Shown: positions 38,601-57,729 of the stretch, piece by piece
Layout of the letters: every line of letters begins with the position of its first letter
How positions within the stretch are numbered: the stretch's first letter is position 1
Assembly (NCBI GenBank): GCA_963082875.1
Contig: OY720097.1
Coordinates: forward strand, 8,750,501-8,814,500
Source: Corella eumyota
Lineage: Eukaryota; Chordata; Ascidiacea; Phlebobranchia; Corellidae
Reading direction: 5' to 3'
DNA: 64,000 nt
Program-made: the position numbers and the translations under genes
The notes under the pieces: generated by a model
The model's input: only the letters and a program-made list of their open reading frames with translations
The model's database searches: none
Told to the model about the DNA's origin: nothing

Positions 38601-38742
38601 TGTAGGATATAATAATTACCAACTAATGTGGAAGACCTGGAATAATAAATATCTCAAGAAAACGACAATGAAAATTCGACCACTAGGCTTCAATTCAAAT
38701 TCTGACCATGGACTAAGAAGACATGGAATTATTAAAGGATGA
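35667..38742 (+). CDS. Fibrinogen-like protein B: tandem paralogue of A
   Basis: Ten exons (35667-35786, 35857-35913, 35984-36167, 36264-36409, 36484-36654, 36907-37073, 37299-37376, 37469-37656, 38448-38543, 38606-38742) give 447 residues. Positive N-terminus then hydrophobic AFCYLLVFALLLSFG, a signal sequence or anchor. KDLCPNGCMLNKERQESV is the CPxGC ring followed by coiled coil. FBG domain: GRDCAELYLKGERKNGVYFI, VYCDMEDAGGGWTIIQRRF, NVGELWLGNQN, SYFRIGNETERYRLRF, GGWWFNKCNLANLNSNWHHY. The acidic calcium loop kept in gene A (TRDNDND) reads SIRNYNN here, and the CHSAN of A is CNLAN. The FBG exon structure is more split than in A. Copies diverged strongly but share ring, coiled coil and domain order, so duplication is old. 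Role: secreted or cell-surface binding protein; ligand unknown. Confidence 0.88.
37930..38290. repeat. Degenerate SINE-like patch with an internal tandem duplication
   Basis: Lies in the penultimate intron-sized gap (37657-38447) of fibrinogen-like B. Two diverged copies of about 110 bases follow each other: CACCTCAAGGTAGTAAGTTT to GGGCTCAAGCTC (about 37936-38018), and CACCTTAAGGTGATAGGCTT to GGGCTCAAGTGC (about 38050-38138). On the minus strand the adjoining part (38150-38290) has tRNA-like GGTAGTGTGGTTAAGCGG and AGCGAACTGCGAGTC. It is distinct from the other SINE family. Called from internal similarity only. Confidence 0.45.
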
Positions 38743-41485
38743 TAACAAAAATAAATTTTGAATAGTAAACATGGTTAAGTACCTACAGACCTAACGGCCC
38801 TTTTTTGTAGCATTTTTTTAATCATTGTGTTGTAAGAAATACGAAAAAAAACACACGTTTAAATTTATAATAATAATGATCATATAACAAAAAAATCGTA
38901 ATTTACATCAAAGGTATTATTATAACCACGACTTTATTGCATTCATTTTGTACCGCTTTCGCCATGATTTATTTTTAAACCGATGACGTTCGAGAAAATA
39001 GTTTCTCCTTTTGATTGTACAGTAGAAAGCGAGTATTGTTAAGGTAAATCAACAGAAAAAGGCATTTTTGATGAATGAACCAAAAAATATATGCTTGAGC
39101 AACCCTATTGTTCTGTCACAGTACGTGAACATAGCGAAACATAAATGGACATTTTTTTACAACGGTGTTTTCGCTCGTTTGTTAGAGGAAGGTTTAAAAC
39201 TATACTTTGCCTAAAGGCGTGGTAGAAGTTTTAATTTAAATCAGTAAATCATTTCTGTCTAGTAACCATTTAATCTATAAAGTGATAAAAATTAGATTAT
39301 ATTTACTGCGACGAGTTTACCTGTATAAGCAGTGTAATGAAATAGCGATTAAAAAGGTTTTTGTGTGTAAACTTTAGTGTTAAACAAGCAGCCCGAAGTA
39401 CCTTATTTATATTTAAGTTTATCAGTCATTTAAGTGAACATATTTAAATATTTTTTGTCAGTCACTTAAGGAAACATATATTAAAAAATTACGACTCAAA
39501 TAGTCAGAATATAAAAAGTTTCAACACTAAAATGATTTTTTTAAAAACTACCTTTTATTTAGGACCAAATCATCTCGTGATGGTTTAGTCATCCACTTTA
39601 TATGAATAAATTAAATTTAAGAGAATTTGTATGTCAATTGATATAAAAATAAGGCCACAATGCTACACATAAATGTTTTTCTGGAAAATCAAAGTTAATA
39701 TAAATTACTTGTTCGTTAAGTAACAATGGTTTTACGATTTTCTCTGAAAACACAGTCTCGTGGTAGCTATAGTCTTTTTAATTAAAATTCGAATATTTGA
39801 TTGGTCTCTATTGTTTAGGGTTCTTGTGTCCCTAATCTTTTTATACTGGCGTATAATCTTTTGTGGAAGGTTAGTTAAAAATGCTAAACAAATAATATAG
39901 TTTGCTGATTAAATAAAAACATTAAACTGGAGGATTATCTAGTTTTGTACATTTGTATATTTAATACAAAAAGTAATTAATTTGTTAGGTAATTATTAAC
40001 AGAAAGTTAGGCAGCTTTAAAAATGTCTATGTTTTAAACGATTAAATATTGGGCATTACATAAATGAAATTAAATGACTAAGTAATTCTATGTTTTCTGT
40101 ATCAATAGGTTGCTATTCTACTTATTAATTTTAACATTACAGGTACTATGTTTTACAAGTGTTTTAAAGCGCAGTTCTAAAATGAGCGATCAATATTTTG
40201 TGTACATTAATTCTGCAACCGTTCTTTAAACAACTAAGGCAATAAAATGCAACAAATTTCAGTAAGAATGCTCACTATATGACAAGAAACAGACTTTGTA
40301 GTGTAAATTTAACACAGCAAACTGTAGCTACTTCAGTACTGTCATAGTAGCGTAAAAAACAACAGTGGTAAAAGTACGCCAATTTTAATCAGTAACATAG
40401 AATTGAAAAACATGCTGGGCTAAATAGGTTGCTTTTATATTACAGAAAAGTATTAACCATTAATATTTAAAGCGTTGTCTAGTTTCTCTATGAGTAGCCT
40501 AATTAAATTTCCACTTACAACACAGTTGCCTAAGGGCTCTGATAGCAACGGTGTTCAGTACTCTAGTTTATGCGCAGACAGCAAGTGGTTAATCAAAGTA
40601 CTTTATCATGCCTTATTGGCTACATACAAAAAAATGTTTTAGTTTAAAAACGTTTTTTTATTTTACATATAAAATATTTTAAAAATTTGGAATGGTATAA
40701 TTCGCAATGTCAACAGAGTAAATTCACTCTTTAAACAAAATTTTCCGACGCGGTCTCTTTATTTAGTGATAAGTAAAACTGTGTGGTTATAGCCCAGTCA
40801 ATTTGCGATAAGTTGTGTTTCTATTTAAACTTTACTTTTAAATCTATCCAAATTTATTATTAAAATTGTCGTTTTGCTTAAGTTTTTATGTTCAATCAAT
40901 TCCGTTAGTTCCATGAATAGATTTATTTATTGCAAGGCGCGCAAACTAGACAATTTGGTAGTTTATTAAATATTGTTAGAACATAAACTAACTCCCAGGA
41001 ATAGCTTGCATATTTTCATGTAGTTAAACAAGTATATAGATCCAATTTGCCATATATAAAACAGTAGTGTTATAAAAATATTGATAATGGGTAGTAAAGA
41101 TTTAACACGACTCAATTATAACCCTTTCAGGCTAAATACAAATGAAAAAAAACGTTATTATTACTATATTCTTGACTTTTTCTAAGTGCTAAAAGGGTCA
41201 TTAAATTATTTGTATGTTGCACTTAACAATTTAGTGCATCTAAAATGTACAACTAACTTTACTAATATTTTGTTAAATATTAAAATGAACAATATTTAAT
41301 TATTTTTTGATAGAATCAATAAGTTTAAAAATCTAAAAAACTGAACAAATGACTAAGCTTTTCGAGGAATACTGAAGCTATAATTAAATACCCACCTTAC
41401 TACAACGCAAGCGTGAACGACAGAGAAGCGACGAAAAAAACAATTTGTGAGTTTAAATTTGGGATAACCAAAATTTCGTGGGATT
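38743..41485. other. Intergenic region, fibrinogen-like B to CRB3-like
   Basis: 2.7 kb of AT-rich DNA: 3' flank of fibrinogen-like B and the upstream region of the CRB3-like gene. I saw no long open frame, RNA gene or repeat. Confidence 0.55.
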
Positions 41486-41758
41486 ATGAGTGGAGACAAC
41501 AGTACAATGGCAGATATGACAACAACGCTACCAGATCCAACAGACCCTAATTTGGGTTTAATAATCGGGTGTAGTGTAGGTGGGGTTGTTTTGTTAATCA
41601 TCATAATTATTGCGATATATTGCGTAATTAAAAACATTAAAAAGAAGCGAGCCTTTGAAGGCAAGTATAGTCCGTCCGCCAACGAAGAAAAGGGTGGTGT
41701 GAGAATGAACGATATGATGAACGTAATGCAACCTCCACCTCCGGAACGATTAATTTGA
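41486..41758 (+). CDS. CRB3: CRB3-like small Crumbs polarity protein
   Basis: 90 residues in one exon, with an in-frame TAA seven codons before the ATG. A short Ser/Thr/Asp-rich ectodomain (one NST sequon, no cleavable signal peptide) precedes a membrane helix (LGLIIGCSVGGVVLLIIIII). The cytosolic tail is KKKRAFEGKYSPSANEEKG ... PPPPERLI. This matches CRB3, whose tail reads REKRQTEGTYRPSSEEQ ... PPEERLI: a FERM-binding juxtamembrane motif (EGxYxPS) and the C-terminal ERLI that binds the PDZ domains of PALS1 and PAR6. Role: apical membrane and tight-junction polarity. An antisense 144-codon frame over the same DNA is a shadow. The 3' flank runs to an AATAAA near 42325. Confidence 0.85.
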   Translation: MSGDNSTMADMTTTLPDPTDPNLGLIIGCSVGGVVLLIIIIIAIYCVIKNIKKKRAFEGKYSPSANEEKGGVRMNDMMNVMQPPPPERLI

Positions 41759-42567
41759 TTTAATTTTAAACTATCCCAAAATGCCATTTTCGAAAAGTTT
41801 CATTTTTTGATTCTATAGTTTAAGATAATGCTTGAAGGTTCGAAAAAGAGGAACAGCAAATTGTTTGGCGGTGATGTTCTATATAACAGAAATTACGACA
41901 TTCTTTTAAATTTGCCAACTTGTAGTTTTTAATCCATCTTTTTACGTTGTTATAGTTTTTATATAGAACAACATAAAGTTAACGGTGCTTTCCTTTACTT
42001 TCGTTTTTTTTTTCTTCATTGTTTTTCGTTTTTAAATTTTTATTTGTTATTTTGAAAGCACCTATGCAATTGTGGCAAAACTTGTACGCTAAACCAACTA
42101 GATTAAATATTTGCAAATACTATCAAACAATATATAATTTAACAAACATTTTACTGTACTTTTACATCAAACATCACCATTTTTACAATGTTTTTATTTG
42201 TCAAGAAGCAGTCACATGCTTTTAGTCTAATTGATAAGCTGTATTGTACACATTAAATGTGCACTTATATTTGCCGTGTATTGGTACACTTTTTATGTGT
42301 TATTGTGGCACAAATGTATTTTTAAATAAAGGAAAATATTAATATTCTGATTCCAATACTTTTCATTCAGCTTAATAGGTTTTCTTTTTATTATAATATT
42401 AGGTTGATTAAATTATTTTACCAGACTAATAACTTCACAACTTTCACTTAATTGTATTTAAATAATCCAATACCACATTTGTTTAATTAATACATTTTAC
42501 TTGTAGTAAAATTTTAAACAAGCAAACATTTATGCTTCGATAGTTTACTCTTTCCAAAATGTTTGAC

Positions 42568-43410
42568 TTAATATTGTTGTAAATAATTAGTAGAAGTGTA
42601 ACGGTTTTTAATTTTTGCGCTGTATAGACTTTCTGGACTAAATTTGGAATTTTCATCTTTATGAAGTGTTTTCTGGTCTCGGCTATCCAAAATATCTTTT
42701 TGAAGCTGAGCGTGAGATCTTAAGTGTAAATTAAAAATACTGCCGTTACTGAATGGGTTAGTAAAACTGTAAATTTTGCATAGTAAGTTTTGCTAAATTT
42801 TACTATTTAATTTTAGTTTTTTTACTAAAACAGGCTATGCCATAACCCAAATAAGGTATGTTAAAAACGACAACTAAACAAACTTAGTTACAGTTAAAAC
42901 AAAACTTTTGGTTTTACTTTTTTTAGTTGGCTGGACAACATATATATTTTAGTTCACCTGTGCAAAAGTGCTGACGTTGGTGTTGCTGGATCTACCGACA
43001 TTTGCTCAGCTACTTCCTGAATTTTTTTTTCATCATAGACATCTACAATAACAATAAAGTAGTTCTCAAAATAAACAAGCTCTTAAATAATGAAAATAAG
43101 CGGTTATTTTTAAAATTGTAATGAAATGTTATGGATAAATCCAGTTATGTTTATACTTTTTTTTCTAAAAAAAAGTTACAAATTTAACTTGTATAAAAAT
43201 CTGAATTTTTAATTATAAAAAAAAGTACAAATTTAAATTATATAAAAATCTGAAATCGCAGACGTCCTTTTATTGAATTATAATACTAAAAATATTAAAC
43301 TAGTTAATTTAAAATGTTATCGTACTTGATTGATGGAGTTTTTTAACTTCGACTTTTCGATCGATCACAATTTGTTTTCGCCTCGCTTCCCAGTGTAAAG
43401 CAGACATCAT
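42568..43410 (-). CDS. Unrecognised three-exon gene for a 106-residue helical protein
   Basis: Exons 43326-43410, 42958-43042 and 42718-42568 (minus) join in phase, each with GT/AG borders, to an intact 106-residue frame. It begins MMSALHWEARRKQIVIDRKV, continues YDEKKIQEVAEQMSVDPATP and SHAQLQKDILDSRDQ, and ends ESLYSAKIKNRYTSTNYLQQ plus Tyr. It is highly charged and helix-prone, with no signal peptide, membrane segment or cysteine. I do not recognise the family. Small helical proteins of this style are common among ciliary axoneme components, but that is only a thought. It lies tail to tail with the CRB3-like gene. Each exon is too short to stand out alone; the gene rests on the consistent splicing. 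Confidence 0.65.
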
Positions 43411-43732
43411 GAAAGTTTATAAAACAAGCTAAGATAACTTTTTTAAAAGTTGAACTAAATTTAGCATTCATTACTTTGTAATGTACAGTGTTACGTCACA
43501 ATAAGTTTGCCTACTTTTAAAATAAAATAGAAGGTTCTACCATAGTCCATACATATTGTACGTACCTATTGAATATGGTTCTACTAACCCTTTTTTAATT
43601 ATAAATCTACAACAAAAACAACCTTTTTTTCTAATCTACAATTTTATTTACAGGAGTTATAACGAATAATTAGTTATACAGCTTCGTTTACTAATTGGCT
43701 CTTGGATAGGAAGGATTGGTAAATAAAGTGGA

Positions 43733-44002
43733 ACCAGGAGCGTGGTGTAGTGCTAAGAACACTAGCTACACCACCATGAGGTTGTGCGTTCAATCCCCAC
43801 TGCTTTCATGTTGTAGCGCCCTTGAGTAAGGCGTTAAAACGGTACAAACTTCTGCCGAGCCAGCACTAAATCAGCAGCATTATTAACGTGCAATTAAAGT
43901 CTCTATAATATCCCAAACTGCCACAGGGAAACAAATGTTATTCTATGTTTAGGTCGTGTATTCGACCTTTCCACATCGAGGATAAAGATATATACAAAAA
44001 AA
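43733..44002 (+). mobile_element. tRNA-derived SINE, copy 3
   Basis: Same family as 16041: head GAGCGTGGTGTAGTGCTAAG with A-box TGGTGTAGTGC, B-box CGTTCAATCC, body TAGCGCCCTTGAGTAAGGCG, AAATCAGCAGCA and AATATCCCAAACTGCCACAG. Tail GAGGATAAAGATATATAC is followed by an A-run. Compared with copy 1 it lacks about 20 bases after CTGCCACAGG. Intergenic. Confidence 0.85.
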
Positions 44003-45439
44003 AAGAATACAAATTTCAATAACCAGACATTTCTCTAAACAATTAACTATTTTCTAGTTTGACAAGATTGGATACACGACTTAATATACAGTAAGCTAAG
44101 GAAAACAAATACAGTTGACAAAAAAAACAAACATGCAATCCATTTGATAAATAAGTATTGCGAAAACTGGACAAGAAAAAAAATACTCAAGTCATATGAC
44201 GGGCAATTAAAATCAATCAAAAGTTGACATTTTTTTTAAACTTTTGAACCTAAAATTCTTGGTTAAAACGCCACCAGGCAAAGGTTCCGCATCCAGTCAA
44301 CTGTGACGCAGTTTAGCAACCTCATTGAGTCATTGGTTGCTATGCCACCCTTTGCCTGGCAACAACCCTTGTTGTCCTCTTTATTGGTTAAATTAGAAAT
44401 ATAAGTGTCAAAGAGTAGGTGGAAAAACATATAAAACACATCAGGATAAAATTGAATTTAAGAGTGCTATAACTGCATGCAAAAATGTGTATGCACTTTA
44501 CACAATGTTGAAGTATTTATAAGCTGACCTTACTACTAGTTTGAAAAGCATCAAAAAGCGAAATGTATACACAAGCGCTACACCCATATTTTAACGTAGT
44601 AGTGGTAAAAATCGCCAAAATAACAAATTTATGAAGGCGTTGTTGGATGTGATTTAATTTAAAATGTAGCAGCAAAACAGAGGTGATTTACTGAGTATTA
44701 CTTAAAGCTGTACATACATAAAGTTCAACATTGCGCAAGCGATAATCCGGCGTATGTACACAAAACACAATGATATTTGTACACATTTACATGTACCCGC
44801 ACACACTGTACATAAAATCGGTATTCAGCGATTATTTTTTGGAGCACTAAACAAAACAAAGTCGAAGGCAAAAAAAATACAACGTTATTAACATGCTTGA
44901 TATTTGCTGTGTTACTAGCGTAAACATTACGCGACCTTTTGCTTATGTACATGTCATTTTACATAATTACGTAATAATTTATATACATTATTTAAATATA
45001 CAGTATATAGCTTCGGGAATATTTTTGTGTACGGAATAAAAAAATGTATCAGGAAAGTATTTTTGTTTATAATAAATACGTTTTTTTCTTCTTTATTTTC
45101 ATGTTAGTGAAATGAGGAATAAAAAAGGGAATTCATTTTTAAAGTGTAAAATGGTTGAAAAGGGTATAATATTTAAAGGCTTAAAATACAAAAAAGACGT
45201 GCCAAAGAAACTTCTAACTCTAAACCACCTAAAATCAAAGAACATCAGTAGGGAGCTATTATAATACACACACACCAAAGCCAAAATTTGTCTATATAGT
45301 TTAATAAAGACTGCAAAAATGCTAAAATCTAGATGGGACTAAAATTAAATTTGGTCTAAAAACAAGAAGCGAAGTTGAAATTGAAACAGCTACGGTCAAG
45401 GACTTAAATAAAATCAAGCAACAAATTGGGGATTACTTT
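44003..45439. other. Intergenic region with AGO2 3' flank
   Basis: Upstream flank of the 106-residue gene and 3' UTR of Argonaute. Contains the nested inverted repeat at 44270-44366. Minus frames of 75 and 61 codons at 44725-44952 and 45099-45284 lack support. Confidence 0.5.
44270..44366. repeat. Nested inverted repeats with X-box-like halves
   Basis: Outer arms AGGCAAAGG (about 44276) and CCTTTGCCT; inner arms TAGCAACC (about 44314) and GGTTGCTA (about 44334). The sequence could fold into one interrupted hairpin. GTTGCCAGGCAAAG on the minus strand at the right end resembles an RFX X-box. No gene lies over it. Confidence 0.4.
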
Positions 45440-53487
<8,048 letters not shown>

Positions 53488-55051
53488 ACAAGGCAGTGAA
53501 ACTTGGCAAGGTACCGGCGACTTTGCGTCAGTATCAATGCAATTTTAAGATTAAAATACAACAGAAAAATAAAAAATTGAATCAACCTATTCTAAAAAAG
53601 ACAGAAAAAGCAAAGCTAAGAATGTTAAGTCAGTTTTTTTTATTTGTACTTTTTAACAACTTACTACAAAATTCACAAAAACGTAACCTTATACATTTTA
53701 AACATTTAAAAGCAATATCATGCAGTCATGTAACAAGAATAATTGTAATTAATTACATTTAAAAGTAACTCCTTGCCTAATCGACATACAACTTAATTAG
53801 CACATATTTAGGTTTAGAAGCATGTTTTTGTATATTCACTTAAAAACTACTACTAGTTTAGACTTGTTAACTAAAATACATACAACTCTCTACAACCGAC
53901 AAAAGCTAAAACACCAAACAAAAGAGTTCGTGCGTGAGACACGAATCCAAAAACAAACCGACAGCAACGACTAAAAAAAGAATAGCCTCAAAGCAGAGTT
54001 TACAAGTTATCGAAGTCGCCCAAAATGTCGCTTAAAAATTATAACATATTAAGGACCAATTAAGATTCTACATACCATAGCATATAAATAAATTTTATTA
54101 TACATAAAATATTTATAAATAACAAAGCCAAAAATATTAGGTAATGACAAATAGTACAATACTCCTGCAAAATCTAGTAGCTGAATATTTCAATAATTAA
54201 TACAGAAAAAAACAAAAATATCTGATTTTACATGTAAAATAGTTTCCTATTCTATTCATATTATAACTATTCTGTTTAATTTTAAAAACATAAAAAAAGG
54301 CTTTAAAAAAGGTTAGAAGGGTAATATTTATTATAAAATATATAAAATTATTACCGTAAAATGCGTTTTTCGGTTACATATTAGATCAATGCAAATAGGT
54401 TAAAATATTTAACTTTGTTAATTAAATAGATTATTGGTTAGGAGGTCTAACGTGCACGTGCATCAACATACACCAACACATTTACTTAAACACAAACTGG
54501 CTGGCAATCTTTTTTCCATTGCTTTATTTTTAGTAATTTTTCTACATTATGTATAGCTGATTATGTGTTAATATGTTAAAGTGGTGTTATTAAGATCGTT
54601 TGGCGTAAAACGTTTACAAAAGCTCTCATATTATATAATTTTAGAAGTACAAGAACATTTGAATTTAGTCGCATATGTAATAAATCTGTTTGAAAAAAAT
54701 TTTTTGCATAATTTTTAACTTTTGTATTTTTTTGTACAGAATAATAATGTATTTTATAATAAAATACACAAATTAATTATTACCCATGTACATAGACATA
54801 ATATTGTGTCACATGATAAAAAAACGGCTGGCACGAGACTAAAATCATGTGACTGACGTCATTAGTTGTTCGGTTCTCTTTGAGAAATTCTTTCCGAGAT
54901 TTAACTTACGATTTGCGTACTAGTTAGTTGGATCGCGTCAATGTTTGAATGCTAGAGTAAAAAAAATAACATTTTATATTTAGATAATTTATTTAAGAAT
55001 CTTCTTCGTTTATTTATTTTCTATAAATCAGTCTCTATATCAACAAAAATA
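53488..55051. other. Divergent promoter region, AGO2 / ATP6V0C
   Basis: 1.6 kb between the two start codons. Mostly AT-rich. A plus-strand 88-codon frame at 53496-53762 is Lys/Asn-rich without any domain. The regulatory cluster at 54808-54861 is listed separately. Confidence 0.6.
54808..54861. promoter_or_regulatory. CLEAR-like E-box pair plus CRE before ATP6V0C
   Basis: GTCACATGAT (54808-54817) and its exact reverse complement ATCATGTGAC (54844-54853), the latter joined directly to a full CRE TGACGTCA (54854-54861). They lie about 200 bases before the ATP6V0C start. V-ATPase genes in vertebrates are regulated through GTCACGTGAC (CLEAR) sites by TFEB/MITF, and these differ by one base per half. 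Function is inferred. Confidence 0.55.
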
Positions 55052-55946
55052 ATGGCAAATCCAGCTTACGCACCATTTTTCAGTTCTATGGGCGCCGCAT
55101 CCGCCATGGTTTTTAGTGGTAAGTTTAATAAAATTTATAATTATGAAGTGAATGCTTAAACTTTGATGTAATATATATTTTTTAATATACTAGTTAAACT
55201 ATATAATTAAGTTTTTGAGTTTTTTAAAAATCTAAAAGTAACCCATATATGATGATTTAAAAAAAAAAGAATTTTTATGTTTTTCATTGTATTCATACAC
55301 TGATATGGTCTACTTATGTTATAAATACCAGTAACAATTTATGTATTTCTACAAGATAAACCAACTCTTATGTTTTAGCACTTGGTGCCGCCTATGGAAC
55401 AGCCAAGTCAGGTACTGGAATCGCAGCCATGAGTATAATGCGACCCGAACTTATTATGAAATCAGTTGTCCCAGTTGTCATGGCTGGTATTATTGCCATT
55501 TATGGTGTTGTCATCGCTGTTTTAATTTCACAAAAGATGTCTGCAGATATGGAATTATTTGCGTAAGTTTTAACCGTCTAGCGATTTAACAATCAAACAA
55601 ATCCTTGCTTAATCTTAAAATGTTAGTTTTATAAGTTAATTTTAAACTTTTTTTTTTATTTGCAGTGCATTTTTACATCTTGGAGCTGGTCTTAGTGTGG
55701 GTTTGTCTGGGCTAGCTGCCGGATTTGCTATTGGAATTGTAGGAGATGCGGGAGTTAGGGGTACTGCACAACAGCCTAAATTATTTGTTGGTAAGTAAAT
55801 TTTTGTAATTGATGTTGTGTTTATATTTTTAAAAACTTAACAATTAATTTTTTCTTTTAGGTATGATTCTTATCTTGATCTTTGCCGAAGTCTTGGGATT
55901 GTATGGTCTTATTACTGCTTTGGTATTAATTGTCAAGGGACCTTAA
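55052..55946 (+). CDS. ATP6V0C: V-type ATPase 16-kDa proteolipid subunit c
   Basis: Four exons (55052-55118, 55379-55562, 55666-55790, 55861-55946) give 153 residues, close to the usual 155. Four membrane helices: [20 protein letters not shown], the [19 protein letters not shown] loop, [20 protein letters not shown], then the [20 protein letters not shown] helix and the last helix [20 protein letters not shown]. The Glu in [10 protein letters not shown] is the proton-carrying residue. [20 protein letters not shown] is the conserved loop. It forms the c-ring of the V0 sector in lysosomes and vesicles. AATAAA lies about 20 bases after the stop. Confidence 0.98.
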
Positions 55947-57729
55947 ATTTGGACTTTATTAACAAATAAACTTTAATCTATCCTCAGATTTTTTTATGGT
56001 AAAAATTGTTATAGTTTGTTTACTATAACGTTTTTGCCTATTTATGCCAAACCAAATTAAAAATATTTAAATTCAGCGCCAACAGTTTTTTGTTTAATAT
56101 ATATATTATTTATCAAATTTTATCATGGTTGTTTAAAAGTTCTTAATGCTGGATCAATACTGTACATTGGTGATTAAAGCTTTTATTTTAAAATTATGTG
56201 TGCAATCTTACTTTACAAGTGTAGTATTTTGTTTTGTGTTTGTAAATAAATATTGTTGGTAGTAAATAATAAGAAAAATATTGCACGCTTAATGTTTGCT
56301 GTGAAGTCGTCCATAAAAACAGAGCTTAAAAGACGTGACATAATACCTACTTTATTGAAATTTACGTAAATAACCCTTTTAAATTTATGTAACTACAAGG
56401 TTATTGTTAAAGGTTTTCTTGTAGCTGTTGGAATTAAACATTTTTTTGCCAAACGGTTAAGCGATGATTCGTGTTATAACGCAATCAATATAACGTTAGC
56501 ACTCTTTAGGTCGCCACGATAAAAATTAGAATCCCCGCGAAAAACACTAACGTTATTAAATTATTCATCTGTAGCTTGTTGATTACATTTGTTTTTTGGA
56601 CATTAAGCCAATAACTAATGACATCTTGATTAAAAGATTTATTAACTAACTTTTAATTACTGCACGAATATACGAATATTATACAACTTGATCATCCTAA
56701 GCGGATGATTTACGTATTTGTATTGTTCCACTATATCTCCCCTAATAGAACAACCAAATGATTCCCTGAATTGTTTTTATATTAAACATAAACAGTAAAG
56801 TAATAATTTGTACCATCACTGCCCAATGGTGTAAATGCTGGCCCGTGGTTAGGTGTTTTACAATAGGCCTATACGGATTTAAATTGTTGCGTTTTTTTTA
56901 AGTGTTGTAAATTCGTAGGAGAAAATAGTTGTGTTTTATGTTAGCTGTTTTAAAATTTTTCTGTATTATAGTATGTCAAAGGAAGCTTATACATATATAA
57001 TAGGTACAAAACTTTACCAATACCATACTATTTAAGGATCAATCGATGGCAAGAAACAAGTATGTATTAGTAATAGATAAGATTAGGCGTTGCTTGTATA
57101 TATGATTGCAGGTTCAAAAGCCTTTTAAGGTTCAAAAGCCTTTTTTTAATCCTTTTAAAACTTACATTTAAAACATAAAGCGCATTGATCTTTTAATAAA
57201 CCTTTCTTCGTATATTTATCAAATTTCTAATCTCTAGGCTAACTTTACGACTGACTGCGCCTAGCGTGGATATAAAAAAGGAAATTATCAAACAGATGTT
57301 GTAACTAAGTAAAGACAAAACTCGTACCAAAAATGTCATTAAAATGTATAGATTAAACAAACGTTGCTGCCTGACTGTAGTATCAATAACGTGTGTAAGG
57401 TTTATAAAGTTTTTTTAAAAGTTATTTATCTACCAATTTTAATTAATGAATTAATGACGTGATTCATCTTAAAGTCATGATCGTGCGTTGTCACATCAGG
57501 CCATACTTGCACGAAAAACAACTAAACAAACTGGGTAAAAAATGCCAGTTTACTACTGTTGTTGCATTTTGTCGTTTATCAGTTTATTACGAAACTGCTT
57601 TAATTCAAGAACTTATTTTTAGCGTTGGAGGCATGTAGTTAATAATTAACTCAAACATTTTGATAAAATTAAATATTTTGTATTGGTACAAATTAACAAT
57701 TCTGATGATAGTTGAATAAAAAGAAAGTA
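55947..57729. other. Intergenic region, ATP6V0C to PAG1-like
   Basis: ATP6V0C 3' UTR, then 1.5 kb of AT-rich DNA upstream of the PAG1-like gene. No supported feature. A 62-codon minus frame at 57605-57793 overlaps exon 1 of the next gene and is a shadow. Confidence 0.55.

Noticed and set aside
41353-41787. 144-codon minus frame with a start and hydrophobic segment
   Set aside because: It lies antisense to the CRB3-like exon, which has clear homology and an in-frame upstream stop; the minus frame has no recognisable family.
53496-53762. 88-codon plus frame upstream of AGO2
   Set aside because: Lys/Asn-rich, no domain, begins within the presumed AGO2 5' UTR and promoter.
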